The position numbers and the translations under genes are program-made. DNA of 64,000 nucleotides. Origin: Actinopolymorpha cephalotaxi. GTDB taxonomy: Bacteria; Actinomycetota; Actinomycetes; Propionibacteriales; Actinopolymorphaceae. The notes under the pieces were generated by a model. It did not search any database and was not told the origin of the DNA. It worked only from the letters and a program-made list of their open reading frames with translations. The number at the start of each line of letters is the position of its first letter. Position 1 is the first letter of the stretch. The stretch covers positions 4,176,850 through 4,240,849 of the forward strand of contig NZ_JACBZA010000001.1 of NCBI RefSeq assembly GCF_013408535.1. Reading direction: 5' to 3'. This document shows positions 25,470 through 33,481 of the stretch, piece by piece.

Positions 25470-27077
25470 GTGACATCGCAGTCCACCGCACCTGGCCCCC
25501 GCGCGAGCCGACGAGAGTGGATCGGGCTGGCCGTGCTGGCACTGCCGACACTGCTGCTCTCACTCGACATGAGCGTCCTCTACCTCGCCCTCCCCCACAT
25601 GAGCGAGGATCTCGGCGCCACGGCCACCCAGCAGTTGTGGATCATGGACGTCTACAGCTTCATGATCGCGGGCTTCCTCGTCACGATGGGCACCCTCGGC
25701 GACCGGATCGGCCGCCGGCGGCTGTTGATGATCGGGGGTACGGCGTTCGCGGTCGCGTCCGTGCTCGCGGCGTACTCCACCTCCGCGGAAATGCTCATCT
25801 CGACCCGCGCCCTGCTCGGCGTCGCCGGAGCCACCCTGATGCCGTCGACGCTGTCGCTGATCGGGACGATGTTCCGCGACCAGCACCAGCGCGGCGTGGC
25901 GATCGCGGTGTGGATGACCTGCTTCATGGTCGGCATGACCGTCGGGCCGCTGGTCGGCGGCGTACTCCTGCAAAACTTCTGGTGGGGTTCGGCGTTCCTG
26001 CTCGGCGTTCCGGTGATGGCGCTCCTGCTGGCGACGGCGCCCGCGCTGCTGCCGGAGTTCCGGGACGAGCAGGCCGGCCGCATCGACCTGGCGAGCGTCG
26101 CCCTGTCGCTGGCCACTGTGCTGCCCGCGGTGTATGGGCTGAAGGAACTCGCCCACGGCGGCTGGCACACCGGTCCCGCGCTGGCGGTCCTGGTCGGCCT
26201 GGTGTTCGGCGTACTCTTCTGCCGGCGTCAAGTCCACCTTGACGACCCGCTGCTGGACCTGGAGCTCTTCCGCTCCCGCCGGTTCAGCACCGCGCTCTGC
26301 ATGAACTTCGGCGGCGCGATCGTGATGGCCGGAACGTTCCTGCTGATCAGCCAGTACCTCCAGCTCGTCGCCGGCATGTCGCCGCTGCGCGCGGGCCTGG
26401 CCACCGTCCCGGTGAACGTCGCGATGGCGATCAGCTCGATGCTCACCCCGCAACTGGCCCGTAGGTTCCGGCCGGCCGTCGTGTCCGCGGGTGGGTTCGC
26501 CCTCGCGGCGCTGGGCCTGGTGGTGGTCGCGCTGGCGGCCGGTGGTTCTGCCGGGTCGTACGGACTCGCCGCTTTGCTGGTGGGCTTCGCGCTGACCAGT
26601 GTCGGCATCGCCGCGCCGTCCGCGCTCGGGGTCAACCTCATCGTCGGCGCGGCGCCGCCCACGAAGGCCGGCGCCGCGTCCGGCATGTCGGAGACCAGCG
26701 GCGAACTCGGTGTCGCACTCGGCGTGGCGACACTCGGCAGCATCGCCGCGGCCTTCTACGTCGCCCGGGTCGACGTCCCCGCCGGCGTCCCGGCCGCGGC
26801 GGCCGACGCGGCGCGGGAGAGCCTGCCCGGCGCGGTGGTCACCGCCGGCGGCCTGCCCGAGCCACTGGCCGCCGCGCTCCTCGGGTCAGCTCGCAGCGCG
26901 TTCACCGGTGGCCTCGCGATCGCCGCGGTCGTGGGTGCTGTGGTCCTGACGGCGGTCGCCGTCGTGTCCGGTGTGATGTTCCGTCACCTCCGGTCGTACG
27001 GGGACGAGGCTGCCGCCGCGTCCGGCGCTCCCGCCTCCGAGCCCGTCGACGTCGACACCACAGCCACGCCTGCCTGA
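25470..27077 (+). CDS. MFS drug transporter, DHA2 (EmrB/QacA) type, 14 helices
   Basis: 535 residues from a GTG with an AAAGGGA Shine-Dalgarno. The start LAVLALPTLLLSLDMSVLYLALP carries the DHA2 motif in helix 1 (an acidic Asp among hydrophobics). The loop GTLGDRIGRRRLLM is the MFS signature, and the fifth-helix motif GMTVGPLVGGVLL fits antiporters. Fourteen hydrophobic segments fit a proton-coupled multidrug exporter. The substrate is unknown and no regulator is adjacent. The last 94 bases overlap the 3' end of the convergent EamA gene. Confidence 0.85.
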   Translation: MTSQSTAPGPRASRREWIGLAVLALPTLLLSLDMSVLYLALPHMSEDLGATATQQLWIMDVYSFMIAGFLVTMGTLGDRIGRRRLLMIGGTAFAVASVLAAYSTSAEMLISTRALLGVAGATLMPSTLSLIGTMFRDQHQRGVAIAVWMTCFMVGMTVGPLVGGVLLQNFWWGSAFLLGVPVMALLLATAPALLPEFRDEQAGRIDLASVALSLATVLPAVYGLKELAHGGWHTGPALAVLVGLVFGVLFCRRQVHLDDPLLDLELFRSRRFSTALCMNFGGAIVMAGTFLLISQYLQLVAGMSPLRAGLATVPVNVAMAISSMLTPQLARRFRPAVVSAGGFALAALGLVVVALAAGGSAGSYGLAALLVGFALTSVGIAAPSALGVNLIVGAAPPTKAGAASGMSETSGELGVALGVATLGSIAAAFYVARVDVPAGVPAAAADAARESLPGAVVTAGGLPEPLAAALLGSARSAFTGGLAIAAVVGAVVLTAVAVVSGVMFRHLRSYGDEAAAASGAPASEPVDVDTTATPA

Positions 27078-28003
27078 CCGGCCCCGTTCCCGGCCCGGGT
27101 CCGCGCCCGGCGCCGGGTGAGCGCCACCCCGGCCAGGCACAGCACTCCCCCGGCGAACGCCAACGGCACCGGTGCCTCGCCGAGCAGCAGCCAGCCGAGC
27201 AGGATGGCCACCGGCGGCACGAGGTACGTCGTGGCGCCCATCCGGCCGGCGCTCGTCCGCGACAGGGCGTACGCCCAGGTCGTGAACGCAACCGCGGTGG
27301 GGAACGCCCCCAGGAACACCACCCAGCCCAGAGTGGACGGCCGGGCCGCCGCGGTCTCGCGTACCAGCTCCGGACCGAACGGCAGACAGGCGACCGTCCC
27401 GATCACGCACGCCAGCCAGGTCACCTGCAACGCCGGCAGGCGCGCGAGCAAGGGCTTCTGCGCCACCACCCCGACGGCGTAGGCGACCGCGGCGACCAGG
27501 CACAACAGCACGCCGACGGTGTCGGCGGCCGACCCCGCGGACGTCGCCACCCCGATCACCGCCACGCCGGCGAACGCGACCGCGCTGCCCAGCAGCAGTG
27601 AGGCCGGGAACCTCTCGCCGAGAAACGCACCGGCCAGCAGGGCGATCAGGATCGGCCCGACGTTGACCACCATCGCCGCGGTGCCCGCGTCGACCCGGCG
27701 TTCGGCCGCGTTCAGCGCGACGTTGTAGACGCCGAACCACAACACGCCGCACACCACCAGCCGGGGCCACAGCGACCGCGCGGGCCAGGGGGCAGGCCGG
27801 GTCAGCATCACCACGCCCAGCACGACGCTTCCGACGAGCAGCCGCCCGAGGGACAGTGCTCCGGGCGACAGTTCGGCGCCGACGTGGCGGATCGCGACGA
27901 ACGCCGAGGCCCACAACACCACGGTGGTCGCCGCGGCGACCACCGGCAGCCAGGTCGAGGTTCGGGACGTGGACGGGACGCTGGAGGATTCGGTCGAACT
28001 CAC
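26984..28003 (-). CDS. DMT superfamily (EamA) transporter
   Basis: 339 residues from a GTG at 28003. Ten hydrophobic segments form two EamA repeats: WASAFVAIRHVGAELSPGALSLGRLLVG in the first half, and VFLGAFPTAVAFTTWAYALSRTSAGRMG with LVPPVAILLGWLLLGE in the second. Such proteins export amino acids, metabolites or drugs. TACAGT lies six bases before the GTG and there is no Shine-Dalgarno, hence a likely leaderless mRNA. The hydrophilic C-terminal tail (about 45 residues) is encoded opposite the 3' end of the DHA2 MFS gene. Confidence 0.85.
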   Translation of the reverse strand: MSSTESSSVPSTSRTSTWLPVVAAATTVVLWASAFVAIRHVGAELSPGALSLGRLLVGSVVLGVVMLTRPAPWPARSLWPRLVVCGVLWFGVYNVALNAAERRVDAGTAAMVVNVGPILIALLAGAFLGERFPASLLLGSAVAFAGVAVIGVATSAGSAADTVGVLLCLVAAVAYAVGVVAQKPLLARLPALQVTWLACVIGTVACLPFGPELVRETAAARPSTLGWVVFLGAFPTAVAFTTWAYALSRTSAGRMGATTYLVPPVAILLGWLLLGEAPVPLAFAGGVLCLAGVALTRRRARTRAGNGAGQAGVAVVSTSTGSEAGAPDAAAASSPYDRR

Positions 28004-28009
28004 CTGAGG

Positions 28010-28015
28010 ACTGTA
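28010..28015 (-). promoter_or_regulatory. -10 box of leaderless EamA gene
   Basis: TACAGT on the minus strand, six bases before the GTG at 28003. Confidence 0.5.
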
Positions 28016-28091
28016 GACAGCCGACCCTTCGGCCGGTCCCGAACCATGCGACGGCGGGCCGTCGCCTTCTCGGGGCGCAGCGCTGCGCCGG

Positions 28092-28931
28092 TCAGCGCTG
28101 GGTGGGCCGGGCCTGCACGAAGACCCACTGGTGCCCTTCGAGGTCCTCGGCGACGTAGCTTCGGGCCGCGTGTGAACTGATCGCGCTGACGATCCGCGCC
28201 CCGTGGTCCCTGACGTGGGCGAAATGGGCATCGAGGTCGTCCACGTGCACCCACGGAACGTGCGTACGCCGAGCCGGGACGGGTTCGGTGCCCTCCTGCC
28301 GGAAGAGCATCACCAGGCTGTCGCCCACGTGGAAGTCGATCCAGCCCGGGCGTTCGCCCTCCTCCGGCGCCCGGTCCACGTCCCAGGAGCCCAGCCCGAA
28401 CACCTCGCGCAGCCAGCGCGCCGCCGCCGGCGGGTCCTCGTAGTACAGCGCCAGCCCCAACCGGCCGACCTCGCGAGGCGTACGCGGCGCGGTGTGGCGG
28501 CGCCGGCTCCACGCCCGGAAGGTGCGGAGCATGTTGGCCCAGCCGAACCCGACGGTCGCCGGGTCACCGCCGGGACGGAGGTACTGCGAGACCCGGACGC
28601 GGGTGCCGCCGGTCCCGGTCGGCTCGAACCGCACGTCGGTCTCGGTGTCCTGCACGCTGCCCCGCAGCACCAGCCGGGCGCCCGGCTCCCAGACCGTGAT
28701 CCGGTCGGTCTCCAGCACGTCTCCGGCCGGCTCGTCGTAGATTTCGAGTACGCGGCCGCCGACGCCGGGCTCCATCCGCAGCTCGGCGAGCCGGGAGCTG
28801 TCGTGGTGGTTGATCGGCCCGCGTACCCACCACAGGTCGATCTCCTCGGTGAACACGGCGAACGCGGTGAACCGGTCGACGTCGACCTCCACGCTGGCCT
28901 GCGCGGACGTGTCGTTCGTGGAACGGCTCAC
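28092..28931 (-). CDS. SRPBCC-VOC two-domain fusion protein
   Basis: 279 residues. Residues 12-150 form an AHSA1-like SRPBCC domain (VDVDRFTAFAVFTEEIDLWW, RVSQYLRPGGDPATVGFGWANML). Residues 165-279 form a VOC domain (GLALYYEDPPAAARWLREVFGL, ending AEDLEGHQWVFVQARP). Fusion of these two ligand-binding folds suggests binding or conversion of a small hydrophobic compound. The GTG overlaps the stop of the ArsR gene (GTGA), the usual arrangement for ArsR/SRPBCC pairs. A second VOC gene is divergent from arsR. Confidence 0.85.
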   Translation of the reverse strand: MSRSTNDTSAQASVEVDVDRFTAFAVFTEEIDLWWVRGPINHHDSSRLAELRMEPGVGGRVLEIYDEPAGDVLETDRITVWEPGARLVLRGSVQDTETDVRFEPTGTGGTRVRVSQYLRPGGDPATVGFGWANMLRTFRAWSRRRHTAPRTPREVGRLGLALYYEDPPAAARWLREVFGLGSWDVDRAPEEGERPGWIDFHVGDSLVMLFRQEGTEPVPARRTHVPWVHVDDLDAHFAHVRDHGARIVSAISSHAARSYVAEDLEGHQWVFVQARPTQR

Positions 28932-29260
28932 GAGCGGCTCCGGCGTTCGACGTGACGGCGGAACGAGCCGAGCTGCTCGGTCCAGTGGGCCTGCACCTGG
29001 TCCAGCCAGGCCGACACCGCGGCGAGCTGGTCGGCACGGAGGGAGAAGATCCGCGCGCGGGCGTCGTCGGGTGGCCGCTCGTCGGTCACCAGGCCGGCCC
29101 GCAACAGGACCCGCAGGTGCCGGCTCATCACCGGCGCGGACGTGCCGAGCTCGCGGGCCAGCTCGCCGGCGCGGTAGGGCTTCGCGCCGAGCAGCTCGAC
29201 CACGCGGCGCCGGGTCGGGTCGGCCAGGGCGCCGAACGCCTCGTCCACCCGCGTCTCCAT
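28928..29260 (-). CDS. ArsR family regulator
   Basis: 110 residues from the ATG at 29260, with AAAGGA upstream. Winged helix: FGALADPTRRRVVELLGAKPYRAGELARELGTSAPVMSRHLRVLLRAGLV. No cysteine metal site is present, so it is of the non-metal ArsR/SRPBCC-linked type. It is translationally coupled to the SRPBCC-VOC fusion and divergent from a VOC gene only 58 bases away, so one operator could control both directions. Confidence 0.9.
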   Translation of the reverse strand: METRVDEAFGALADPTRRRVVELLGAKPYRAGELARELGTSAPVMSRHLRVLLRAGLVTDERPPDDARARIFSLRADQLAAVSAWLDQVQAHWTEQLGSFRRHVERRSRS

Positions 29261-29318
29261 ATCCTTTCCCACGGCGAAATAGTTGCACTTTCCGATAACA
29301 ATTGGCAAGCTGCGCCGC

Positions 29319-29774
29319 ATGACCGAGACGAAGCTCCCCACCGTCGTTCCGATGCTCGCCTACGAGAACGCGACCGCCGCGATCGAGTTCCTCACCACCG
29401 CGTTCGGCTTCACCGAGCACTTCCGGTTCACCGACGACGACGGCCGCATCACCCACGCCGAACTCGGCTGCGGCGGGGGCGGCGGGGGCGGCGAGGACGG
29501 CGACGGCGCCATCATGCTCGTCGACTTCGGCAACGGCTACGAAAGTCCCGCCACGCACGTGCGGACCTGCGAGGCCGCCCGGCGCTGGATGGACACCCCG
29601 TACATCGTGAACGGCGTGTTCGTCCAGGTCGACGACGTGCGCGCGCACTTCGAGCGGGCCAAGGCCGGCGGGGCCACGATGCTGTCGGAGGTCGCGGACA
29701 CCGGGCACGGGATCCTCTACCGGGCCGCCGACCCCGAAGGTCACCGCTGGATGTTCAGCCAGCCCAGCGAGTAA
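29319..29774 (+). CDS. VOC family protein
   Basis: 151 residues from the ATG at 29319. A single VOC module (VVPMLAYENATAAIEFLTTAFGF, final DPEGHRWMFSQP) interrupted by a short Gly-rich loop (residues 50-60, GGGGGGGED) between two strands. It is of the PhnB-like type with unknown substrate. Its divergence from the ArsR gene points to common regulation with the SRPBCC-VOC fusion. Confidence 0.85.
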   Translation: MTETKLPTVVPMLAYENATAAIEFLTTAFGFTEHFRFTDDDGRITHAELGCGGGGGGGEDGDGAIMLVDFGNGYESPATHVRTCEAARRWMDTPYIVNGVFVQVDDVRAHFERAKAGGATMLSEVADTGHGILYRAADPEGHRWMFSQPSE

Positions 29775-29798
29775 GGCGTTTCTCCCTCGCGAACACGC

Positions 29799-29804
29799 TA
29801 CGGT
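29799..29804 (+). promoter_or_regulatory. -10 box of leaderless MOSC gene
   Basis: TACGGT followed by six bases and the GTG at 29811; no Shine-Dalgarno. Confidence 0.5.
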
Positions 29805-29810
29805 CGCGGC

Positions 29811-30530
29811 GTGGAGGAGATCGGCGTCATCGAACGCGTCTGGCGGTATCCGATCAAGTCGGTCGGCGGTGAATCCCTGCGCCAGGCCGACGTCGAGGCG
29901 CGCGGGCTGGTCGGTGACCGCCGGTTCGCCGTCCGCGACGCCCGGGGCAAGTTCGGGTCGGGCAAGAACACCCGGCGGTTCACGAGGATGGACGGCCTGC
30001 TCCAGCTGGGCTCGCGGCTGTCTCCCGGCGCCGACGAACCCGTCCTGCTCGACGTGGACGGCACGCCGGTCCCGGACGCGAACCAGTTCCTGCGCACCTA
30101 CCTGAACCGGGACGACGTCGAACTGGCCCGCGAGGGTGAGATCTCCCACTTCGACGAGCTGCCGGTCAGCGTCCTCACCACCGCGACGCTGGACTGGATC
30201 CGGGCCGCCGTGCCCGACGTCCCGGTGGACGAGCGGCGCTTCCGGCCCAACCTGCTGGTCCGGACACCTCCGGGCTGCCCGCCGTTCCTCGAGGACGGCT
30301 GGTCGGGCCGCGAGGCCAGGATCGGCACCGTGGGGCTCACGTTCGTACGGTCCTGCGAACGCTGCGTCATGGTCAACGCGGCCCAGCCCTCGCTCCCGCA
30401 CTCCTCCGACGTGCTGCGCGCGATCGCGGCCGCACACGACAACTGCCTGGGCGTACTCGCCACGGTCGCCGCGGCGGGGTCGATCACGATAGGTGACACG
30501 GTGGTCCTGGACCCGGCAGCCACGCCGTAG
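29811..30530 (+). CDS. MOSC domain protein
   Basis: 239 residues. The N-terminal beta-barrel (VIERVWRYPIKSVGGESL) precedes the MOSC domain. The conserved cysteine proposed to carry sulfur or molybdenum ligands is in FVRSCERCVMVN near residue 188. These proteins resemble the C-terminus of molybdenum-cofactor sulfurase and the mARC reductases, which reduce N-hydroxylated compounds. A redox role with a molybdenum cofactor is inference from the family. It follows the VOC gene by 36 bases but has its own -10 box. Confidence 0.9.
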   Translation: MEEIGVIERVWRYPIKSVGGESLRQADVEARGLVGDRRFAVRDARGKFGSGKNTRRFTRMDGLLQLGSRLSPGADEPVLLDVDGTPVPDANQFLRTYLNRDDVELAREGEISHFDELPVSVLTTATLDWIRAAVPDVPVDERRFRPNLLVRTPPGCPPFLEDGWSGREARIGTVGLTFVRSCERCVMVNAAQPSLPHSSDVLRAIAAAHDNCLGVLATVAAAGSITIGDTVVLDPAATP

Positions 30531-30676
30531 GTTCCTGTGCGCCGCCCGCGATGATCGTCCGCGGAGGCTCCCCGGCAGGTTCGCGCCGATTCACGTACGG
30601 TGGGCGCCCGGCGGTCCCGTAGGTGCGACCGGTCGCCTCCGCCCGCTGTCAACCAGACGTGAGGAGACCGACACCG

Positions 30677-31432
30677 ATGACTCAGCGCGCGCAGCCCAAC
30701 CCGCCCACGGTCGACCTGAGCGGCCTGCTGGGCTCCCTGCAGACTCTGCTGCTGGCCGGCCCACGGCTGGAGGAGTTCCTCGGGAAAGTGGCCTCACTGG
30801 CCTCCGCGATCACGAATCCGCCCGCTTCGTGCGGCATCACCGTGCACCAGGACGGGGAGCCGGTCACCGTGGCCACCAGCGACGACCGGGCCGCTCTGGT
30901 CGACCAGAAGCAGTACGACTTCCACGAGGGCCCGTGCATCGACACGCTGAACACCGGCGACATCATCGAGGTGCGGGACCAGTCGGCCGACATGACCTGG
31001 CCGAAGTACAACCCGGCCGCGGCCGAACTCGGCGTCCGTTGCTCCCTCAGCCTCCCCCTGTCCGTGGACGACGAGACCCTCGGCGCGCTCAACCTGTACG
31101 TGTTCGAGGAGCCGCACGCGTTCGACGGCGACCAGCGCGCCCGGGCGGAGACGTTCGCCGCGCAGGCGTCGACCGCGCTGGCGCTCACCGTGCGTCACAC
31201 CGAACAGGCCGACCTCACCTCCCAGCTGGAACAGGCCCTGGTCTCCCGTACCTACATCGACCAGGCCGTCGGCATCGTGATGGGACAGCAACGCTGCGAC
31301 GCCAACCAGGCGTTCGACATCCTCCGCAGGCACTCGCAGAACAACAACCGGCGGCTACGCGACGTGGCCACCGACCTCATCAACCGGGTCAGCGGGAAGC
31401 CGCCCGTTCCTCCCCGGCCTTTCGAACGCTGA
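30677..31432 (+). CDS. GAF-ANTAR regulator
   Basis: 251 residues with GAGGAG upstream. A GAF domain (about 35-175; HEGPCIDTLNTGD motif) precedes an ANTAR RNA-binding domain (about 180-240; QLEQALVSRTYIDQAVGIVMGQQRCDANQAFDILRRHSQ). ANTAR proteins bind paired hairpins in nascent RNA and prevent termination. The GAF domain probably senses a small ligand or redox state. The next gene encodes a STAS anti-anti-sigma-like protein, so both may belong to a stress-response module. Confidence 0.9.
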   Translation: MTQRAQPNPPTVDLSGLLGSLQTLLLAGPRLEEFLGKVASLASAITNPPASCGITVHQDGEPVTVATSDDRAALVDQKQYDFHEGPCIDTLNTGDIIEVRDQSADMTWPKYNPAAAELGVRCSLSLPLSVDDETLGALNLYVFEEPHAFDGDQRARAETFAAQASTALALTVRHTEQADLTSQLEQALVSRTYIDQAVGIVMGQQRCDANQAFDILRRHSQNNNRRLRDVATDLINRVSGKPPVPPRPFER

Positions 31433-31515
31433 GTTCGGCGCTACAGTGGCTGGTGGTTGGGAAAACAGCCGGTGGCCGAAAGGCCGCATCCGTGCACCCC
31501 TGCCGAAGGACGGCC

Positions 31516-32055
31516 ATGACCAAGCCGACTCCGACCCTCCAACCACGCTGCGATTCTCCGGACGTCGTTCCGGGCAGCCCCCCTCACAACCTCTCCGACA
31601 AGCTCTCTGACAACGTCTCCGGCAACTTCTCCGACACCTTCTCGGGGAACCTCCGTGAGAACCTCCCCGCGGCCGGAACCCTCGTTCCAGCCGTCGAGAT
31701 CTCCTGGACCGCCGACACCGGCCGCCATCTCGTCGTCACCCTGACCGGTGACGTCGACGTGGCCACGGCCCCGCAGGTCCGTTCGGATCTGCTGCCGCTC
31801 ATCCACCAGGGCCCGCCGGTCGTGGTGGTCGACCTGAGCGCGGTGCCGTTCCTCGACTCCACCGGCCTGGGCACGCTCCTCGCCGTCCAGCGCCGCGCCG
31901 AGGCACTGGACGTCACGCTGCGCCTGGCCGCACCCGCCCGCGGTCCGCGCCGGGCTCTGCACATCACCGGCCTGGACCGGGTGTTCGACGTCTACCCCAC
32001 CCTGGACGACGCGCTGCGTTCCGCGCCGACCAGAACCGAACCCGCCGACGCCTGA
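31516..32055 (+). CDS. STAS domain anti-sigma factor antagonist
   Basis: 179 residues with AAGGA upstream. The STAS domain (about 60-170) has the phosphorylatable serine in FLDSTGLGTLL, as in SpoIIAA/RsbV, so it likely partners an anti-sigma kinase; none is in the window. The first 60 residues are unusual: a quasi-repeat of LSDKLSDNVSGNFSDTFSGN form, probably a low-complexity amphipathic segment not found in typical RsbV proteins. Position behind the GAF-ANTAR gene suggests a shared stress pathway. Confidence 0.85.
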   Translation: MTKPTPTLQPRCDSPDVVPGSPPHNLSDKLSDNVSGNFSDTFSGNLRENLPAAGTLVPAVEISWTADTGRHLVVTLTGDVDVATAPQVRSDLLPLIHQGPPVVVVDLSAVPFLDSTGLGTLLAVQRRAEALDVTLRLAAPARGPRRALHITGLDRVFDVYPTLDDALRSAPTRTEPADA

Positions 32056-32851
32056 CCGGCCGCCCGCCGGCTCCGCCCGCAACCGGCGGCCACCTCGGGC
32101 GTACCACCCGGCGAGCAACGCCACCGCCAGCGACACCTCCACCACGTCCCCGCCGTAGAACATCACCTGCGCACCGAGCCGCACCTGCTCGGCGTCGCCG
32201 GCAGCACGCGGCAACGTCTCGGCATACATCAGTTTGGCGAGTACGTCGTGACTGCCGGCGGCGAGCAGCAGCACGACCGCGGCGGTACGCGTGGAGGGCC
32301 GGCGGGCATCGGGTCACGGCCCGCGACGTACCACGCCAGCAGGCATCCGGCCAGCACCATGTGGACGTCGACCAGCAGGCCGAGGGCAGACTGCCGGCCG
32401 GCCGCGGCGAACAGCGGGGTGAGGTAGTACGCGTACATCCCGCCGACCTCGAGCACGAGCACGACCGGCGCCCGGGTGAGGACGCGCACGACCCGGCTGT
32501 GCAGGACGGCGAGCAGCAACAACCGCGCCTCCGCGGTGAGCGTTCGCAGCGCGAGCGTCACCGGGGCGGACAGCGCCAGCAGCAGCGGCGCGAGCATGGC
32601 GAGGACCAGGTGCCGCACCACGTGCGCCGGGAACGTCGCCTCCGGCGGCATCAGCGGGGTCAACGGGGTAAGTGTCAGCACCGGGGTCATGGTGGCGAGC
32701 AGGCCGGCCAGCCCCGCCATGGCCGCCGCCGTACGCCACCACGGCCACCGGACGCCGCGAGCCCGCAGCCGGCCGCCCTGCCGTACGCGACGGCGCCGGC
32801 GACCAGCGGGACCAGCGCCGGCCAGGTCCCGCTCATCGCGTGCCCGCTCAT
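32056..32851 (-). pseudogene. caa3 cytochrome oxidase assembly factor (CtaG-like), two frameshifts
   Basis: The CtaG-like protein is split over three frames. MSGTWPALVPLVAGAVAYGR is in the first frame (ATG 32851, ATGA overlap with DUF2243). RLRARGVRWPWWRT and the helices to WYVAGRDPMP are in the second. VVLLLAAGSHDVLAKLMYAE to the FYGGDVVEVSLAVALLAGWY end is in the third. Each junction (near 32785 and 32305) needs only one added base, and all conserved family stretches are still present. The last frame has no stop before the antisense STAS gene. It is either a recently dead gene or carries two sequencing errors in GC runs. Known members help assemble the CuA centre of caa3 oxidase. Confidence 0.75.
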
Positions 32852-33393
32852 CGGTCGGCGATCGCGCGCGGCGCACCGCGGAGCAGGACCAGCCCGACGA
32901 GGATGCCGAGGATGCCGGTGAGGTTCCAGACCAGGTCGTACGGCAGCGTCTCGACGCCGTACCGGATCTGGTGCAGGCCGAGCACCTTGTGCTGGAACAG
33001 CCCGTCGTACACCTGGAAGCCGCCCCAGCCGAGCAGGCCGCCGGCCCACACCCGCTTCGGCACCGTCGCCTGCCGCCGGTGCAGGTCGGCGTACATGAAC
33101 AGCCCGCCGACGATCGCCAGCCACCCGGCCGCGTGGAAGTAGCCGTCGGAGACCAGCCCGGCGGTCGGGGTGGAGCGGTCGTAGAAGTGGTGCCAGTGCA
33201 GCAGTTGGTGGAAGAGCGTCTCGTCGACGAACGCCGCGACGCCCATCCCGATCAGCACACCCGCGAGGATCGACCGGCCGGTGCCGTCGTAGGGCGGGCG
33301 GGCGGATGCGATGTCGCCGCCTTCGGCCCGCGCGGACGGGCCGGGCGCCGGCCGGTCGAGCGGTCCGCTGTCGCTGGGCGGGGTTCCCGACAC
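32848..33393 (-). CDS. DUF2243 membrane protein
   Basis: 181 residues from a GTG with AGGAGGT five bases upstream. Four membrane helices with conserved histidine-rich stretches: FVDETLFHQLLHWHHFYD and GGFQVYDGLFQHKVLGLHQIRYG. The spacing of histidines suggests heme or metal binding, which would fit the coupled caa3 CtaG-like gene downstream (ATGA overlap). The function of DUF2243 is not established. Confidence 0.85.
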   Translation of the reverse strand: MSGTPPSDSGPLDRPAPGPSARAEGGDIASARPPYDGTGRSILAGVLIGMGVAAFVDETLFHQLLHWHHFYDRSTPTAGLVSDGYFHAAGWLAIVGGLFMYADLHRRQATVPKRVWAGGLLGWGGFQVYDGLFQHKVLGLHQIRYGVETLPYDLVWNLTGILGILVGLVLLRGAPRAIADR

Positions 33394-33481
33394 TGCGACC
33401 TCCTGTCGGGGCGGGTGGCTGGGTGGACGCGCCATGCGCCTACCCGGCACGAGCCCGGGTAACCACCGGCCGCTCGTCGAC

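Noticed and set aside
28092..30437. A single 781-codon minus-strand frame.
   Set aside because: Only the part from 28931 down is the real SRPBCC-VOC protein; the rest is antisense or out of frame to ArsR, VOC and MOSC genes.
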